58,135 nucleotides of DNA, taken from NCBI RefSeq assembly GCF_016918565.1, contig NZ_JAFFQD010000034.1, positions 1 through 58,135 of the forward strand, read 5' to 3'. The notes under the pieces are model-generated. The model worked only from the letters and a program-made list of their open reading frames with translations. It had not been told where the DNA came from and did not search any database. Source of the DNA: Desulfogranum marinum. Lineage in GTDB: Bacteria > Desulfobacterota > Desulfobulbia > Desulfobulbales > Desulfobulbaceae. Shown here piece after piece: positions 16,030 to 26,400 of the stretch (position 1 is the first letter of the stretch; every line of letters starts with the position of its first letter). The position numbers and the translations under genes were made by a program.

Positions 16030-17988
16030 TCAGTAGGCCATGTAGCTCAGCGATTTGAGAATGAGCGCAAATCCCATGGCAAACATACCTGTCAATCCCA
16101 TACCACAGGCAAAGCCTGCCAGCAGAACAGGTGCATACTGTCGCCACATGGAGCCATAGCGTTTGTGGAAATAATAGCGCCCCAGCAGAGCTCCTGCAAC
16201 TTCCAGGATAATTCCGTGGGGGGTTGATTGACCAAGTCCCCTGACAACCCCGTAAATCAACAACACAGGCAGGCCTAGAACGCTGAGGATCATATACATG
16301 ACCAAACCCAGCCCCAGGCCGGAAAACACATAGGACGCCTTCAGTGCCTGGAAGAAGAGAGAGTTGCCCTCCAGTGTTGAAGTCTGCATCAGAAGCGTGT
16401 TCAGGGCTTGTAAATGCCACAGTTCTTGGGCATACGGATAGCTCGCAGAGGGTATGGGTGCCAGCCGCCAGATAAACTGGGAAAAAAGTAAACTGGAGAT
16501 CATGACCACCGGGAAAACTACCAGTTCTGCCTTGATGATGCCGCGCAACGAGGTGCCTGTCAGTTCAATTTCCCTGAACCCGACTGTTGCCTCGCCGTAA
16601 TTATGGATAGGGATCGGCGCATACCAGATCTCAATTCCCTGGTAGCCGAAATATTTAGCCCCGGCGATAAAGCTTGCTTCCCTTACAAGCGGCAGGCTCA
16701 CAAACTGACCGGCAATACCCTCCATCCTGGCAGTGATGTAAGAAATGATGGGTGTGTAGATAAAGCCATAGCCAAGGAAGAAAATCCAGGGGAAGTTGGG
16801 CACCAGCCACATACAGAGCAGCACGTAGGACAGGGTGGAGCAAACATAGATACCAATGGATATCCAGAAGTTGAAATCCCCTCTGCCGGCCGGTGGGTTG
16901 AAGAGGTCCTTGAGTGTCCCCCGTTCAGCTCCGCTTTTACTAAAGGAGCGGATGACCGACCAGATGCCGATAACTCCTATGGCGAGTCCAAGCCCGATGC
17001 CAAAGCTCATGTAAAAATCAAAATTATTGGCAAACACGGTATCCACCGTACCCATTCCCTGGTGCCAGCGGTGCAAAATGCCCTTGTCCCAGAGGATCGG
17101 GTTCAGAAAAATCGTGATAATTAACCCGATCATGCCGCCCATAACCGCCCAGAAAGGGAGCACCATTCCGATGAACACCAGGCCGAGATCTAACTGGATG
17201 CCTGTTGCCACCGCAGGCAGGACTTCTTCGGTGTGTCTGGTCAACTCAATCCATGGTATGGGAATCAACCGTATCGGTTCAGTAAAAATTAAGCCGGACA
17301 CAACCGGCAGCAAAACATAAATGCCGCCAAAGGCCAGCCCTATAACCGCACCAATGGAAAAGACTCGCCATTTCCATCCTGTTTTTTTTTCTTCGGTAGA
17401 CTCGGCAAGGGCCATGGTTCCCAATGCCCCGACCGGTGCCATGGGAAAAGGGAGCTTTTCCACATCTGAAGTAATTCTGTATAGCGCGTACCCCAGGCCA
17501 AATCGGTCGACCCTTTGGATAATCTGTGAACCCACAAGAAGCAGGATGGGGATAAGCCAGTCCCGGTGGAGAAAGGTTCTCTGCAGAAGGGATTCCGAGC
17601 CGGCACCAGGTGCAATCCACGTGGGGATAAACTCTGCAACTCCAAGCATCTTGGCTGCATCAGACTGTACGAGGTATTGGCTCCATAACAACCCTTGAAA
17701 AGGGGATGCCAATGCAGCCCCGGCCATGTAATAGAGGATGAAAATTTCTTGCTGCCGCAGATTCGTGTGTGCCCTTTTGGCAATTTCTGCAAAAAGAATA
17801 ATCGTCACCCAGCGGGCAGCAGGGCCAATCCCAGATCCGATAACCAACTGCAGGTACATGGAACCGGGCATCATGAGAAAACCGATGAAAATCGCTCCGA
17901 CAACGGTTTTCCAATCAAAGCCCTCTTCAAATGTTTCAGGAGTCTTGAGCAGATCCCTGTATTCTTTTAGTTCCTTGTCATCATACAT
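16030..17988 (-). CDS. OPT-like polytopic membrane transporter
   Basis: A 652-residue, very hydrophobic protein with roughly 14-16 membrane segments and a cytoplasmic N-terminus (MYDDKELKEYRDLL). The overall pattern, with Gly/Pro-rich re-entrant stretches (for example GLGQSTPHGIILEVAGALLG) and long soluble loops, resembles the oligopeptide transporter (OPT) superfamily and the DUF6784/DUF6785 group. I cannot name a substrate. It is the last gene of the operon, 42 nt after the DUF6785-like gene, which is of similar size and may be its partner. The peptidase-like domain two genes upstream makes a peptide or peptide-like substrate an attractive guess, but only a guess. Confidence 0.75.
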   Translation of the reverse strand: MYDDKELKEYRDLLKTPETFEEGFDWKTVVGAIFIGFLMMPGSMYLQLVIGSGIGPAARWVTIILFAEIAKRAHTNLRQQEIFILYYMAGAALASPFQGLLWSQYLVQSDAAKMLGVAEFIPTWIAPGAGSESLLQRTFLHRDWLIPILLLVGSQIIQRVDRFGLGYALYRITSDVEKLPFPMAPVGALGTMALAESTEEKKTGWKWRVFSIGAVIGLAFGGIYVLLPVVSGLIFTEPIRLIPIPWIELTRHTEEVLPAVATGIQLDLGLVFIGMVLPFWAVMGGMIGLIITIFLNPILWDKGILHRWHQGMGTVDTVFANNFDFYMSFGIGLGLAIGVIGIWSVIRSFSKSGAERGTLKDLFNPPAGRGDFNFWISIGIYVCSTLSYVLLCMWLVPNFPWIFFLGYGFIYTPIISYITARMEGIAGQFVSLPLVREASFIAGAKYFGYQGIEIWYAPIPIHNYGEATVGFREIELTGTSLRGIIKAELVVFPVVMISSLLFSQFIWRLAPIPSASYPYAQELWHLQALNTLLMQTSTLEGNSLFFQALKASYVFSGLGLGLVMYMILSVLGLPVLLIYGVVRGLGQSTPHGIILEVAGALLGRYYFHKRYGSMWRQYAPVLLAGFACGMGLTGMFAMGFALILKSLSYMAY

Positions 17989-18030
17989 GCGACTGTTTTA
18001 CCTGTTGACTGGTGTTTGCTATTTTTGTTG

Positions 18031-20022
18031 CTAATCAGGCAGGACCTGATAACTACCATCAGCGAACAAACCGACTATGGCCCAGGTGCCTCCCATAAAG
18101 AGGTCGCCTATGATCAGGCCGATGAAAAAGAATCGTAGTTTTTTAAATAAGACCACCCCGCCATAGCGCATACACAGCGCATTGCACATCCACCCGATAA
18201 AAAAAGAAAACCAGAGGATACGCATGGCAGACGAATAGGCGGTGAGGTAGCCAATGGGATGGATGGGCCACCAATAAAAACGGTGATAACAGGTGACCAG
18301 GATACCCATCACCACTGCCCCGACGATGGAAAATATTTTTACCCAGTGACCGGCTTCTATCCCGGTATCGTTGAGGCGGACAATATTCTCATAGACTCCC
18401 AAAGAGGTTCGGGTTGCCCATTCAAGCTGGAGTTCCCGTATTCCGTATTTATAGCACAGGGCAAGCATGGCCATGAAAGAAACCATGACCGCAGTTGTTA
18501 ATGTCAGGCCGATTCCGAAGAGCAGTAACCGCCTGTTATGCATATTGTGATGCACTTCACGTGCATGGAGCAACGAGGCCGTCAGGGATTCCCTGAGATC
18601 GACAAATAAGACTTTTTGTGCCACCGCCGCAATCAGCAGACCGACCTTGCTGAAAAGTGCTGGGCCAAAGATGACCAGTAATCCGTCAAGAGGGGCAGCG
18701 GTAAGGGTAAAATAACCAAGCCCTCCCTGACATATGATCCTGGAGGCAACCAAGGTGATCATAAAAAAGGCGAAAACCGTGAGCAGGGCCGTGGTTGGCT
18801 GCATACCGAAAAAAATCGCCCAGCCGACAATGGCTGCCATCCCGGCCACTGCTATCCAGAAAGAGAGACGAATGGAAAACCACTCGGTGTTGACCGCCAC
18901 CGGTCCTGTGGAAAAGGCCTGTTTAACGATGTGTTGCAGGTGATGCCTTGATAGCCAGACAAGGAAGACAAAAAAAACGCCATAGGCACCGATCATCTGG
19001 GTTTCTTCCGGGCGAGCCAGGGTAGGGCCAAAGGTAACCCCTAGAGAAGAGGCCGGTATATTATAACCAAGAACGCCAAGCAGACCGATGAGCAGGCTGC
19101 CGACTAGAAAGAAGAGCCAGCAGGAAAGAGAAACCTGGCGGGCAGCCAGAAAGGCAAAACCTATAAACACTGGATAAATATATATCTTAAGTTTTATAAA
19201 ACCTGAAAGGATTCCCACCTTGGGGAAATAGGGTCCGGCAAGGATCAGGGTGGGGACGGATGGAACAGACGGGAAATAATAATTAAGCCCATTGAGCAGA
19301 TGCAGGGTAACAGGTATGGACAGTCCCCACAGGAGATAGGGGTTTAATAAAAAGGAACGTAAACTATTGTTGTCAAAATTTTCCGCCATGAGAAGTGGAA
19401 CCCGTAGCAGTGGAAAATTCATGCGTTCGTTGTGAATCCACTGTCGGGAAAGCAGGTTGATCAGGGCAATCATGACGGTGTAGCAGAGCAGAATAAAAAC
19501 CCCCCAGGCCAAAAGTGGTTTTATCCAATGTTGCCACGGGATATTGGAAATGACTTCCAGCCAGCCCATACGACGACCATTGGTAAGCCCATTGTAAAGG
19601 CCCGTGATGGCGCCTTCTCCTGGGTAGAGGAGGTCGGGTAAAAGTGGTTGAAGCGTTTCCTGCCAGTTGTTTTCAGCGGTGGCAAATTGAAAGGGAACCG
19701 TCAGGTTAATGAAAAAGGTTCGAGTGAGCCCGGTGTAGGCAATACCCGAAGCAATGACCATTTGTATCCAGACGACCAAAAGTTCCTGTCCGGTTATGAG
19801 TCGTGCTGTGGGCAGGACTCTGGCGATTATTCCGGCCAGCAAGGATGTGGTGAGGAGGATGTAAAACGGCGCAAGGGGAAAGTGGCCTCCTCCTAAGGGT
19901 GTGGCCTGGTTATAGATGTTGTTGACCGGGGTGAGCGCACAGATGACTGCGGCCAGCATCGTTCCCAGGAGTACCGCCCGCAGGCGGATAGGTTTAGGGG
20001 CTGTTTCGGGAGAAGCATTCAT
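18031..20022 (-). CDS. DUF6785-like polytopic membrane protein (OPT-related)
   Basis: A 663-residue membrane protein with about 14 hydrophobic segments. The N-terminal region (RAVLLGTMLAAVICALTPVN, TPLGGGHFPLAPFY) and the following soluble loop (VPFQFATAENNWQETLQPLLP) match what I recall of the DUF6785 family. These proteins occur mostly in Planctomycetes and related phyla and are distantly related to OPT transporters. The start ATG overlaps the stop of the upstream fusion gene (ATGA, 20019-20022), indicating translational coupling and a shared pathway. Function and substrate are unknown. Confidence 0.75.
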   Translation of the reverse strand: MNASPETAPKPIRLRAVLLGTMLAAVICALTPVNNIYNQATPLGGGHFPLAPFYILLTTSLLAGIIARVLPTARLITGQELLVVWIQMVIASGIAYTGLTRTFFINLTVPFQFATAENNWQETLQPLLPDLLYPGEGAITGLYNGLTNGRRMGWLEVISNIPWQHWIKPLLAWGVFILLCYTVMIALINLLSRQWIHNERMNFPLLRVPLLMAENFDNNSLRSFLLNPYLLWGLSIPVTLHLLNGLNYYFPSVPSVPTLILAGPYFPKVGILSGFIKLKIYIYPVFIGFAFLAARQVSLSCWLFFLVGSLLIGLLGVLGYNIPASSLGVTFGPTLARPEETQMIGAYGVFFVFLVWLSRHHLQHIVKQAFSTGPVAVNTEWFSIRLSFWIAVAGMAAIVGWAIFFGMQPTTALLTVFAFFMITLVASRIICQGGLGYFTLTAAPLDGLLVIFGPALFSKVGLLIAAVAQKVLFVDLRESLTASLLHAREVHHNMHNRRLLLFGIGLTLTTAVMVSFMAMLALCYKYGIRELQLEWATRTSLGVYENIVRLNDTGIEAGHWVKIFSIVGAVVMGILVTCYHRFYWWPIHPIGYLTAYSSAMRILWFSFFIGWMCNALCMRYGGVVLFKKLRFFFIGLIIGDLFMGGTWAIVGLFADGSYQVLPD

Positions 20023-23000
20023 GCTGTTTTCTCGGTAGTAGCGGGTGCTGTTCCTTGATCAAGGACCTTGGCATATTGAGCATGGCCTTCCTTGTCTAGC
20101 GATCTCCAGACAAGGAGCTGTTTACGAAGGGTATGGATAAACGCACTGTTGACTCGTCGCCATACCCCGAACTCACCGGCCATTCTGGTCAGGGTAACAC
20201 TAATTTCAAGAAAATCTTCTCCTTCCTTTGCGTGGCAAAACCTGAGATCAACCCACTGCAAGATACCAAAATCAAAAGGAGCGAGCCAGACTTTGGCTCG
20301 CAGATGGAGACAGTCATCGGCCATTGGGAGCCGGTGTTGCCCGTAAGTTTCCATTGTTGAAGCATCAATAATCTCGATCGGGCCAGTGGAAAAGATACCG
20401 TGGGAGACATCCTGATGGGCGCTGAAATAGGCATGCAGAAAACCGCAGATGGACCCATGCTCATGAAAGCGCATTAAAAAGGGCAAGGTTACGGTCAGCG
20501 CATCTTGCTCGGCTTCGGGCATGACCCAGCTTTTATTGACGTCAGGTATGGCAATGGAGGCTGCAACCTTTGATGGATAGATAACAGACAACAACACAAC
20601 TCCCATGACCAGGAGCATGGCTGCCACCCCGGCTGTGGAAGAATAATTAACCGTAATCCCTTCCCAGAGGCTTGTACCGGCAAGAAAGCCGGCGCTGGTT
20701 TGGGCCAGTAAGTAGCCCAGAACTACAGAGATCACGGCAAAGGCCAGTGCCTCGGCAATGAACAGGAAAGAGACATGGGTGGGAGCAAGCCCTACGGAAG
20801 TGTAGACCGCGATTTCTTTTTTTCTTTCATACACCGAACTGATCATTGTATTGAGGACGATAAGAATGGATATAACCAGTGGAATAAGGATGTTGGGCAT
20901 ACCCGAATACTGCATGGTGTCGCTTGCATTATAGACAAAAACCCCATCTGATTCGCTGCTGAACAGGGTCAGGTTGAACCGGTCCGTCAGGGTGGTGAGC
21001 ATTTCATCACTGATGGGCTGAGGTGTTGTCAGGGCAATGCTTTTTAATTCTCCGCCTAGGCTGAGCAGTGTTTCGGCCGGCAAAATTAATACCTGGTCGG
21101 CACTTATATGCCGGTAGCGACCTTGGAAATTATGTACATCCTCTCCTGACTCCAGGGCATCTTTTTCCACTTCCGTCATTTCCCGCATGCTTTCCGAAGG
21201 AAAAATAGCCGGAGTCAGGATTTCGCCATCAAGATCAATGAATTCTTGAAGGCGTTTTTCAGAAAAAATACCGGTTACTTTGAGAGACATTCCCCAGAGG
21301 TTGAGGGTCGGCTGATCGGCATTATCAGGATCACTATCTATTCGTTCTGCCAGGCTGGCAGGAATAATAACCCCATTCGGTTCGTCACTGTTGAACCAGC
21401 GGCCTTGAAGGAGAATGGAATCAATGCCGCTTAGCTTAGGTTCCATGGAGGAGAGTCCGGTAAGCCCCTGAACGAGAAAAGGGGTTTTCTGCCAATTAAC
21501 CTGAATACGCGCTGCTCGGGTCGGGTCTTCAGCGCTCAGCCATACCCTGGGACCTACCAAAGCCCGGCCATGAAACAGTGATTTGAATGTTGATAAGGTC
21601 TCCCTTGGCATTTTTGTCCAGCTGATGTCTTTAAACAGTACCCCCTGATAGGTGCCTTGTTCATCAAAATTGAGTTTGTTTTGCCTGCGCGTGGTGTTGA
21701 CAGTGGTAAAACTCATGATGGTAAAAGTCAGGATGATCAGGGTCAGACACGTCAAGGCCGTTCTGAGACGTCGCCTGCGCAGGTTGGAAACCCCTAGGTA
21801 GAAGGCAGCCATAAAAGCCTTCCAGGCAGAAATTTCCACTGGTCGTTTATGGGAGGCTCTTCGCTGTAACAGGATCATTTCGTTTTCAAACCGGAGGAGA
21901 ATGATCATGGTGACCAGTAAGGAAAGACCGATGATGAAAAAGGCAAGAATAACAACTGTTGGGCTGTAGGCCAGAGCAAAAGCAGGATGCACCTGGGCAA
22001 TGAGAGCGATGAGGATGCACAGAATAAGGGTAAAGGCCGTGATTCGTTTGTAAATTGAGACATAGCCGAACAGGAGACGTTCCATGCAAAAAGCAAAGGG
22101 CACGAAAAGAGCGATGTAAAACAGCACGCCGAACAAGACATCCTTCTGCGTCTTTTCTACATCCTCATACACTCGGCTGGCAAGCGCCCACGAAGTGTTT
22201 GCCGCTTCGCTAAAAAGTTGATATTGATTTTCCTGCAGAGCCTGGCGGGCGGTTTTAAGTGCAGCCACCCCCTGTTGCTGTAAATTTTTGATCCGCTCAT
22301 TATGAATGCCATGGCGTTCAAGATTGGCTATTCGGGGCGCGAGTAGTGCCCAGTGGTCGCGAGCGGTCAGGTAGTTGGTGTGATAGAGGGAAGGATGGGT
22401 GTCAACCAGATACCCTTGTCCCAGCGGATGAAGCGAATCTGAATTGGTAAGGAGCATCTTTTTCTTAAGGATCGTATCTGAAAGGGTCAGTTTTATCTGT
22501 GTACCCGGCTCAAGGAAAAGACTGGCAATGATCGAGGACCTGGTGTCAATACGGCTGTACCAGTAGCGTAGCGGTGGTGCCTCCCTGCGGCCGTCAATCA
22601 GTTGTAGTTTGGTCATGTAGCGGAGGCTACGTGGCTCAAGAAGATTAAAGAAGGTCACTTGTTTGCAGTTAAACATGACCAGGTCGGTACGCATGGCCTG
22701 ACGCTGCATCTTAATTCGATAAGAAGCTTTGCCGGTGAGTTTTTTGTCAATGGCCCAGTTGGTGCCGTCATCCACAGGTGAAAATTTATATCCTTCCAGG
22801 ATAACCTTGTCCTGTACGTGTTTTTTATCTGCCACCCCCTTGAGAAGGAACTGCCCCTGGAGATCTGTAAGCAGGTGGTAGCGGGCAGGTCCCTGGAAGG
22901 CGAGCAGCATGGTTTCCGGAGCTGGTTGTTCGGCAAACAGCTCGCCATGGAGGAGCAGACCGGCTTTGCCTGAGACTGTGGAAAAGCCGTCACGAATGTA

Positions 23001-24869
23001 TCCAAGGGGCAGATCCGCCGCTTCGTCCAGGCCCATGATCAGCGACTTGGCCAATTGCCACTGTTGGCTGGCTTTACTCCAGTCAATATGGTCAGCAGTG
23101 TCAAAGGGAGTACCCCATTTTGACCTGAGATCACCGGTGGTGACGAGTGACAGACCCGGCAATCCAGCGAGACAGCTCACTTCTCCACCCAAGTGCGGCT
23201 TATCGGGCAGCAGGTCCTGCCAGGGATGAAGCCTGTCTGGGCGAAGGGTTGATATGAAAATGGGTGCGGTCGCCGGGGTTGCTGCTGCAACCTGCTGCAG
23301 GGCATCATCGATTTCACGAAAGGCACCGGTTCGATTGATTCTAGTGCGAAGCGGGTACATGAAACCGCGTTCAAATGCTCCTAATCCGCTGCCGTGGCTC
23401 GATAAGTGAAGAGAAATGATAGCGCGAGGCTCAAATTCAGCAAGCAGAGAACGGAATCGTCTGTTTTTTTTCAGCATTTTTTGCTGGCTGTTGAGTTCAG
23501 ACAGCACGTTAAGGTGAGTAGCGATTGCCGATTGAGCAAGCGGTATAAGGAGTGTTGTCTCGTTTTTGTTCAGGTCGTTGAAGTTCGTGCGCCAGCTGAT
23601 TTGACGGAGGAGGAGCCTTTTTTGGGCAAGCACCTTGATGCGTTTTTTTGACGCAGATGTCTCGCCGGCCATGCGAAGGTCCATTAACTCGTTTGAAAGA
23701 CGGTCAATATCGAGTTTTAGAGTTTCTCGCAACCCAGCTTGCAGGCTCATGCCATCAAGCTCTTCTGTTTTTCCTGCAATAAAACTCTGCAATGTATCAA
23801 CGTAGCTACTGCGCAGCTTTTGATCAGCCTTGATTTCTTTCCCCATCTTTCGGAGGTCTTTGGAGGCAACCTTGGCTGTCCATATCATTTCCCGCATGCC
23901 TGCGAGTTCCTGACTATGACCGCTGGTTGCCACAAGGAGAAAGGGCCTTTGAGGGGGATTGTGATGGAGAAAATCGGCCAGATCGAGCAACGAAGCAATG
24001 GAAAGAGCTTCGTCCGCACCAGGGGAAGAACCGGGAATAAAAACTGAAGAGTCGTAAAAAGCTTCGACAATAAGGAGTTGATTTTTTTTGGTTGAATCGG
24101 TGCCGGGAAAAAGTGCGTACAGATTACGTCCTGCGCCTCGCCCCCATTGGATGGAACTTGTAAGTGTGACGGCTTGGGCAAGCGGTTGACGTTTGGGGGA
24201 AAGCTGTACGGGAAGGAAGCCGGCAAGTTCTGTTTCGTTTACCCAAAAGCAGGGAAACTGAATAGGGGAGAGCTCGATTTTATCTATAAATTGAGGACGC
24301 GTTGCTCCGTCGCTCCCAACATATATCAGTGCTTTTGCCCCGAGTGAAGCCGCATTGAGCCAGTTGCGGCCGGAATCAAAATCCATGAGGACAATCGAGC
24401 CGACAACTTCCAAACCATTAAAATCGCCAAGCTCGCCTTTGCCGACATAGATTAGATCACCTTGTACGCCTTCTGGAGATAGGTTTTGCGGCGTGATGGC
24501 ATTGTAGTAAAGTGGATGGATAGGAAGGGAGGTATTGCCAATGCTGAGTTTCGATCCATGGTGACGGCGAAGAGGAAGGGCAAAGTCAATATATCCCGAT
24601 TCCACCGGGCCAGCTGCAGCCAGTCGTTTTTCAATATACTCAGCTGCGGCAATGGTACCGGGAGTAGCAGTCGATCGATCGCCAAGGGAGGAGAAAAAAG
24701 AAACAGCCGTTTGCAAACTGCCTGCTTGCGGCAAAGGGGGGAGAGAGGCGGACGTTGCTCCAGTGTAAAACAGTATAGATATAATGAACGAAGCAATACA
24801 GAGTGGCATGGAAAGCGGCACTAACCGTATTTGGCTGTCGCAAGTTTTTGCTGTGCTGTTAACGCTCAT
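20019..24869 (-). CDS. Degenerate M28 peptidase domain fused to FtsX/MacB-type permease
   Basis: A 1616-residue protein (positions below count from an upstream TTG; subtract one for ATG 24869). A membrane signal (about 22-40) precedes a PA-like insert (about 133-230) and an M28-like domain (about 245-600). The M28 metal sites look lost: AHYD is AFYD (F272), GADD is GADE (285-288), EE is HS/SQ (319-321) and the last His is Phe (TPFDT). A helical insert (330-480) and a beta-rich region follow. Three membrane segments (912-994) and one at 1038-1056 lead to a MacB-like periplasmic domain. An FtsX core (1328-1440) carries YERKKEIAVYTSVGLAPTHV, and a 170-residue soluble tail ends the protein. It overlaps the ATPase gene by 11 nt. 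The predicted role is the large permease half of an ABC transporter with a periplasmic pseudo-peptidase sensor. Confidence 0.85.
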   Translation of the reverse strand: MSVNSTAKTCDSQIRLVPLSMPLCIASFIISILFYTGATSASLPPLPQAGSLQTAVSFFSSLGDRSTATPGTIAAAEYIEKRLAAAGPVESGYIDFALPLRRHHGSKLSIGNTSLPIHPLYYNAITPQNLSPEGVQGDLIYVGKGELGDFNGLEVVGSIVLMDFDSGRNWLNAASLGAKALIYVGSDGATRPQFIDKIELSPIQFPCFWVNETELAGFLPVQLSPKRQPLAQAVTLTSSIQWGRGAGRNLYALFPGTDSTKKNQLLIVEAFYDSSVFIPGSSPGADEALSIASLLDLADFLHHNPPQRPFLLVATSGHSQELAGMREMIWTAKVASKDLRKMGKEIKADQKLRSSYVDTLQSFIAGKTEELDGMSLQAGLRETLKLDIDRLSNELMDLRMAGETSASKKRIKVLAQKRLLLRQISWRTNFNDLNKNETTLLIPLAQSAIATHLNVLSELNSQQKMLKKNRRFRSLLAEFEPRAIISLHLSSHGSGLGAFERGFMYPLRTRINRTGAFREIDDALQQVAAATPATAPIFISTLRPDRLHPWQDLLPDKPHLGGEVSCLAGLPGLSLVTTGDLRSKWGTPFDTADHIDWSKASQQWQLAKSLIMGLDEAADLPLGYIRDGFSTVSGKAGLLLHGELFAEQPAPETMLLAFQGPARYHLLTDLQGQFLLKGVADKKHVQDKVILEGYKFSPVDDGTNWAIDKKLTGKASYRIKMQRQAMRTDLVMFNCKQVTFFNLLEPRSLRYMTKLQLIDGRREAPPLRYWYSRIDTRSSIIASLFLEPGTQIKLTLSDTILKKKMLLTNSDSLHPLGQGYLVDTHPSLYHTNYLTARDHWALLAPRIANLERHGIHNERIKNLQQQGVAALKTARQALQENQYQLFSEAANTSWALASRVYEDVEKTQKDVLFGVLFYIALFVPFAFCMERLLFGYVSIYKRITAFTLILCILIALIAQVHPAFALAYSPTVVILAFFIIGLSLLVTMIILLRFENEMILLQRRASHKRPVEISAWKAFMAAFYLGVSNLRRRRLRTALTCLTLIILTFTIMSFTTVNTTRRQNKLNFDEQGTYQGVLFKDISWTKMPRETLSTFKSLFHGRALVGPRVWLSAEDPTRAARIQVNWQKTPFLVQGLTGLSSMEPKLSGIDSILLQGRWFNSDEPNGVIIPASLAERIDSDPDNADQPTLNLWGMSLKVTGIFSEKRLQEFIDLDGEILTPAIFPSESMREMTEVEKDALESGEDVHNFQGRYRHISADQVLILPAETLLSLGGELKSIALTTPQPISDEMLTTLTDRFNLTLFSSESDGVFVYNASDTMQYSGMPNILIPLVISILIVLNTMISSVYERKKEIAVYTSVGLAPTHVSFLFIAEALAFAVISVVLGYLLAQTSAGFLAGTSLWEGITVNYSSTAGVAAMLLVMGVVLLSVIYPSKVAASIAIPDVNKSWVMPEAEQDALTVTLPFLMRFHEHGSICGFLHAYFSAHQDVSHGIFSTGPIEIIDASTMETYGQHRLPMADDCLHLRAKVWLAPFDFGILQWVDLRFCHAKEGEDFLEISVTLTRMAGEFGVWRRVNSAFIHTLRKQLLVWRSLDKEGHAQYAKVLDQGTAPATTEKTA

Positions 24870-25587
24870 CAATGGTGCCTACAGAGATATTTAATTCTTC
24901 ACGTTTTTCAATTTTGTCAATCCTGCCGTCACGAATCCAGATAACCTCATCGGATACGTTGAGCATTTTAAAATCGTGGGTCGCTGAAATAATAGTGACT
25001 CCCCGATCTGAACTCATCTGCTTGAGAAGATCTATGATTTCTTCTCCTGTGGTGAGATCAAGGTTTCCTGTGGGTTCGTCGGCAAGGATTATTGCCGGGT
25101 CATTGGCAAGGGCGCGGGCAACGGCTACCCGTTGTTGCTGGCCGCCGGAGAGTTCCGATGGCTTATGGCTGAAACGAGTTTCCAGGCCGACCTGCTTGAG
25201 TAGTCCCATACCTCGTTCCACTGCTTCATCATTTCCCGTACCGCCAAAGGTCATGGGCAGCGTCACATTTTCCAGGGCCGTCATTACGGGGATGAGGTTG
25301 AAAGTCTGGAAAATGTACCCTATTTTACGGCACCGTAACCAGGCCAGCTCATAGGCGTCCAACTGGGCAATATCAACTTCATCGATAAAGACTTTTCCGG
25401 AGGTAGGTTTGTCCAGACCGCCTATCATGTTGAACAGGGTAGACTTGCCGGATCCTGAAGGGCCCATTATGGAGATATAGCGGCCGGTTGAGATGGTCAG
25501 GCTGATACCTTTAAGTACCTCCAGCTGGTGTTTGCCAAGCTGAAAACTTTTTTTGACGTCAGTGGTTCGGACGATAGAGTGTTGCAT
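24859..25587 (-). CDS. ABC transporter ATPase, LolD/MacB family
   Basis: A 242-residue ATPase of the MacB/LolD/FtsE group, which drives substrate movement from the periplasmic side by mechanotransmission rather than through the membrane. It shows Walker A GPSGSGKST (43-51), the Q-loop IFQTFNLIP, the signature LSGGQQQRVAVARAL, Walker B IILADEPTGNLD and the H-loop His in SATHD. It overlaps the fusion permease gene by 11 nt and follows the short permease gene by 79 nt, so it very likely energises the pair. The C-terminal extension past the H-loop is short. Confidence 0.95.
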   Translation of the reverse strand: MQHSIVRTTDVKKSFQLGKHQLEVLKGISLTISTGRYISIMGPSGSGKSTLFNMIGGLDKPTSGKVFIDEVDIAQLDAYELAWLRCRKIGYIFQTFNLIPVMTALENVTLPMTFGGTGNDEAVERGMGLLKQVGLETRFSHKPSELSGGQQQRVAVARALANDPAIILADEPTGNLDLTTGEEIIDLLKQMSSDRGVTIISATHDFKMLNVSDEVIWIRDGRIDKIEKREELNISVGTIDER

Positions 25588-25666
25588 AATACTCGTTACA
25601 GGTAAAGGTTACCGGACACTGAGCAAAGCGGGTGTGTACAGTTTAAGTATATTTTTGCAAGAGGTG

Positions 25667-26317
25667 TCATTGTTCCACCCGCATAGCTTCCACAGGTTCC
25701 ATACGCGCTGCTTTAATGGCCGGATAAATAACACCAACCAGACTGAGCAGGCAGCCTGTGAGGGTAGCTTTGAGCATGGTGAGCAGCAGTGTTTGCAGTG
25801 GAAACGAATCAAACAAGGCGGTTCCCAGAGAAGACAGGGAGCTGAGAATCCCACTAACACAGCCGAGCAATGCTCCTGTCGTGGCTCCAACAAACCCCTG
25901 CATGGCTGCTTCAATTAAAAAGAGGAGCAGGACCACGCGGTCCAGAGCTCCGAGGCATTTCATTGTACCTATTTCACGAAAACGCTCTGTGACGGCCATA
26001 AGCTGGGCATTGACGATACCTACCACGCAAACCAGGAGGGAAAGGACAACTATCCACTGTTGTTTGGCATCTTCACCTATGGCTGTTGTCTGGGGGGTGA
26101 TGTCAAAGCCGGCTTTGACAAGGGCCTGGAGGGCCGTAGGCTCGCCGGTCAGAAAAAGAGCATTGGCTAGATTGTTGCAGACTTGAATATAGCAGAGAAA
26201 AGCAACCGCCAACACCAGGCTGGTTGTGGTGATTAGGCTGCGAAAAAAACGCACCTTAATCGATTTATAGGCGATCTCAATGGATTTTGATAACGGCAGG
26301 GGGGGCAGCCTTTCCAT
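25667..26317 (-). CDS. Short FtsX-type ABC permease
   Basis: A 216-residue permease with the minimal FtsX layout. One N-terminal membrane segment (about 27-47) precedes a very short periplasmic stretch (about 48-85) instead of the usual 200-residue MacB domain. Three C-terminal segments (about 88-210) follow, with the family motif TERFREIGTMKCLGALDRVV near 110-129. It ends with the typical AARMEPVEAMR. It probably pairs with the FtsX half of the 1616-residue fusion. The size asymmetry between the two permeases is unusual. It is preceded by the Omp85-like gene in the same orientation. Confidence 0.88.
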   Translation of the reverse strand: MERLPPLPLSKSIEIAYKSIKVRFFRSLITTTSLVLAVAFLCYIQVCNNLANALFLTGEPTALQALVKAGFDITPQTTAIGEDAKQQWIVVLSLLVCVVGIVNAQLMAVTERFREIGTMKCLGALDRVVLLLFLIEAAMQGFVGATTGALLGCVSGILSSLSSLGTALFDSFPLQTLLLTMLKATLTGCLLSLVGVIYPAIKAARMEPVEAMRVEQ

Positions 26318-26400
26318 ATGTTTCCCTTATTGAATGTTATGCCGTTGCAGTCACATTACCTGGTTGAATAACATGCATTAGAAAAGATTCGGACTGCAGT

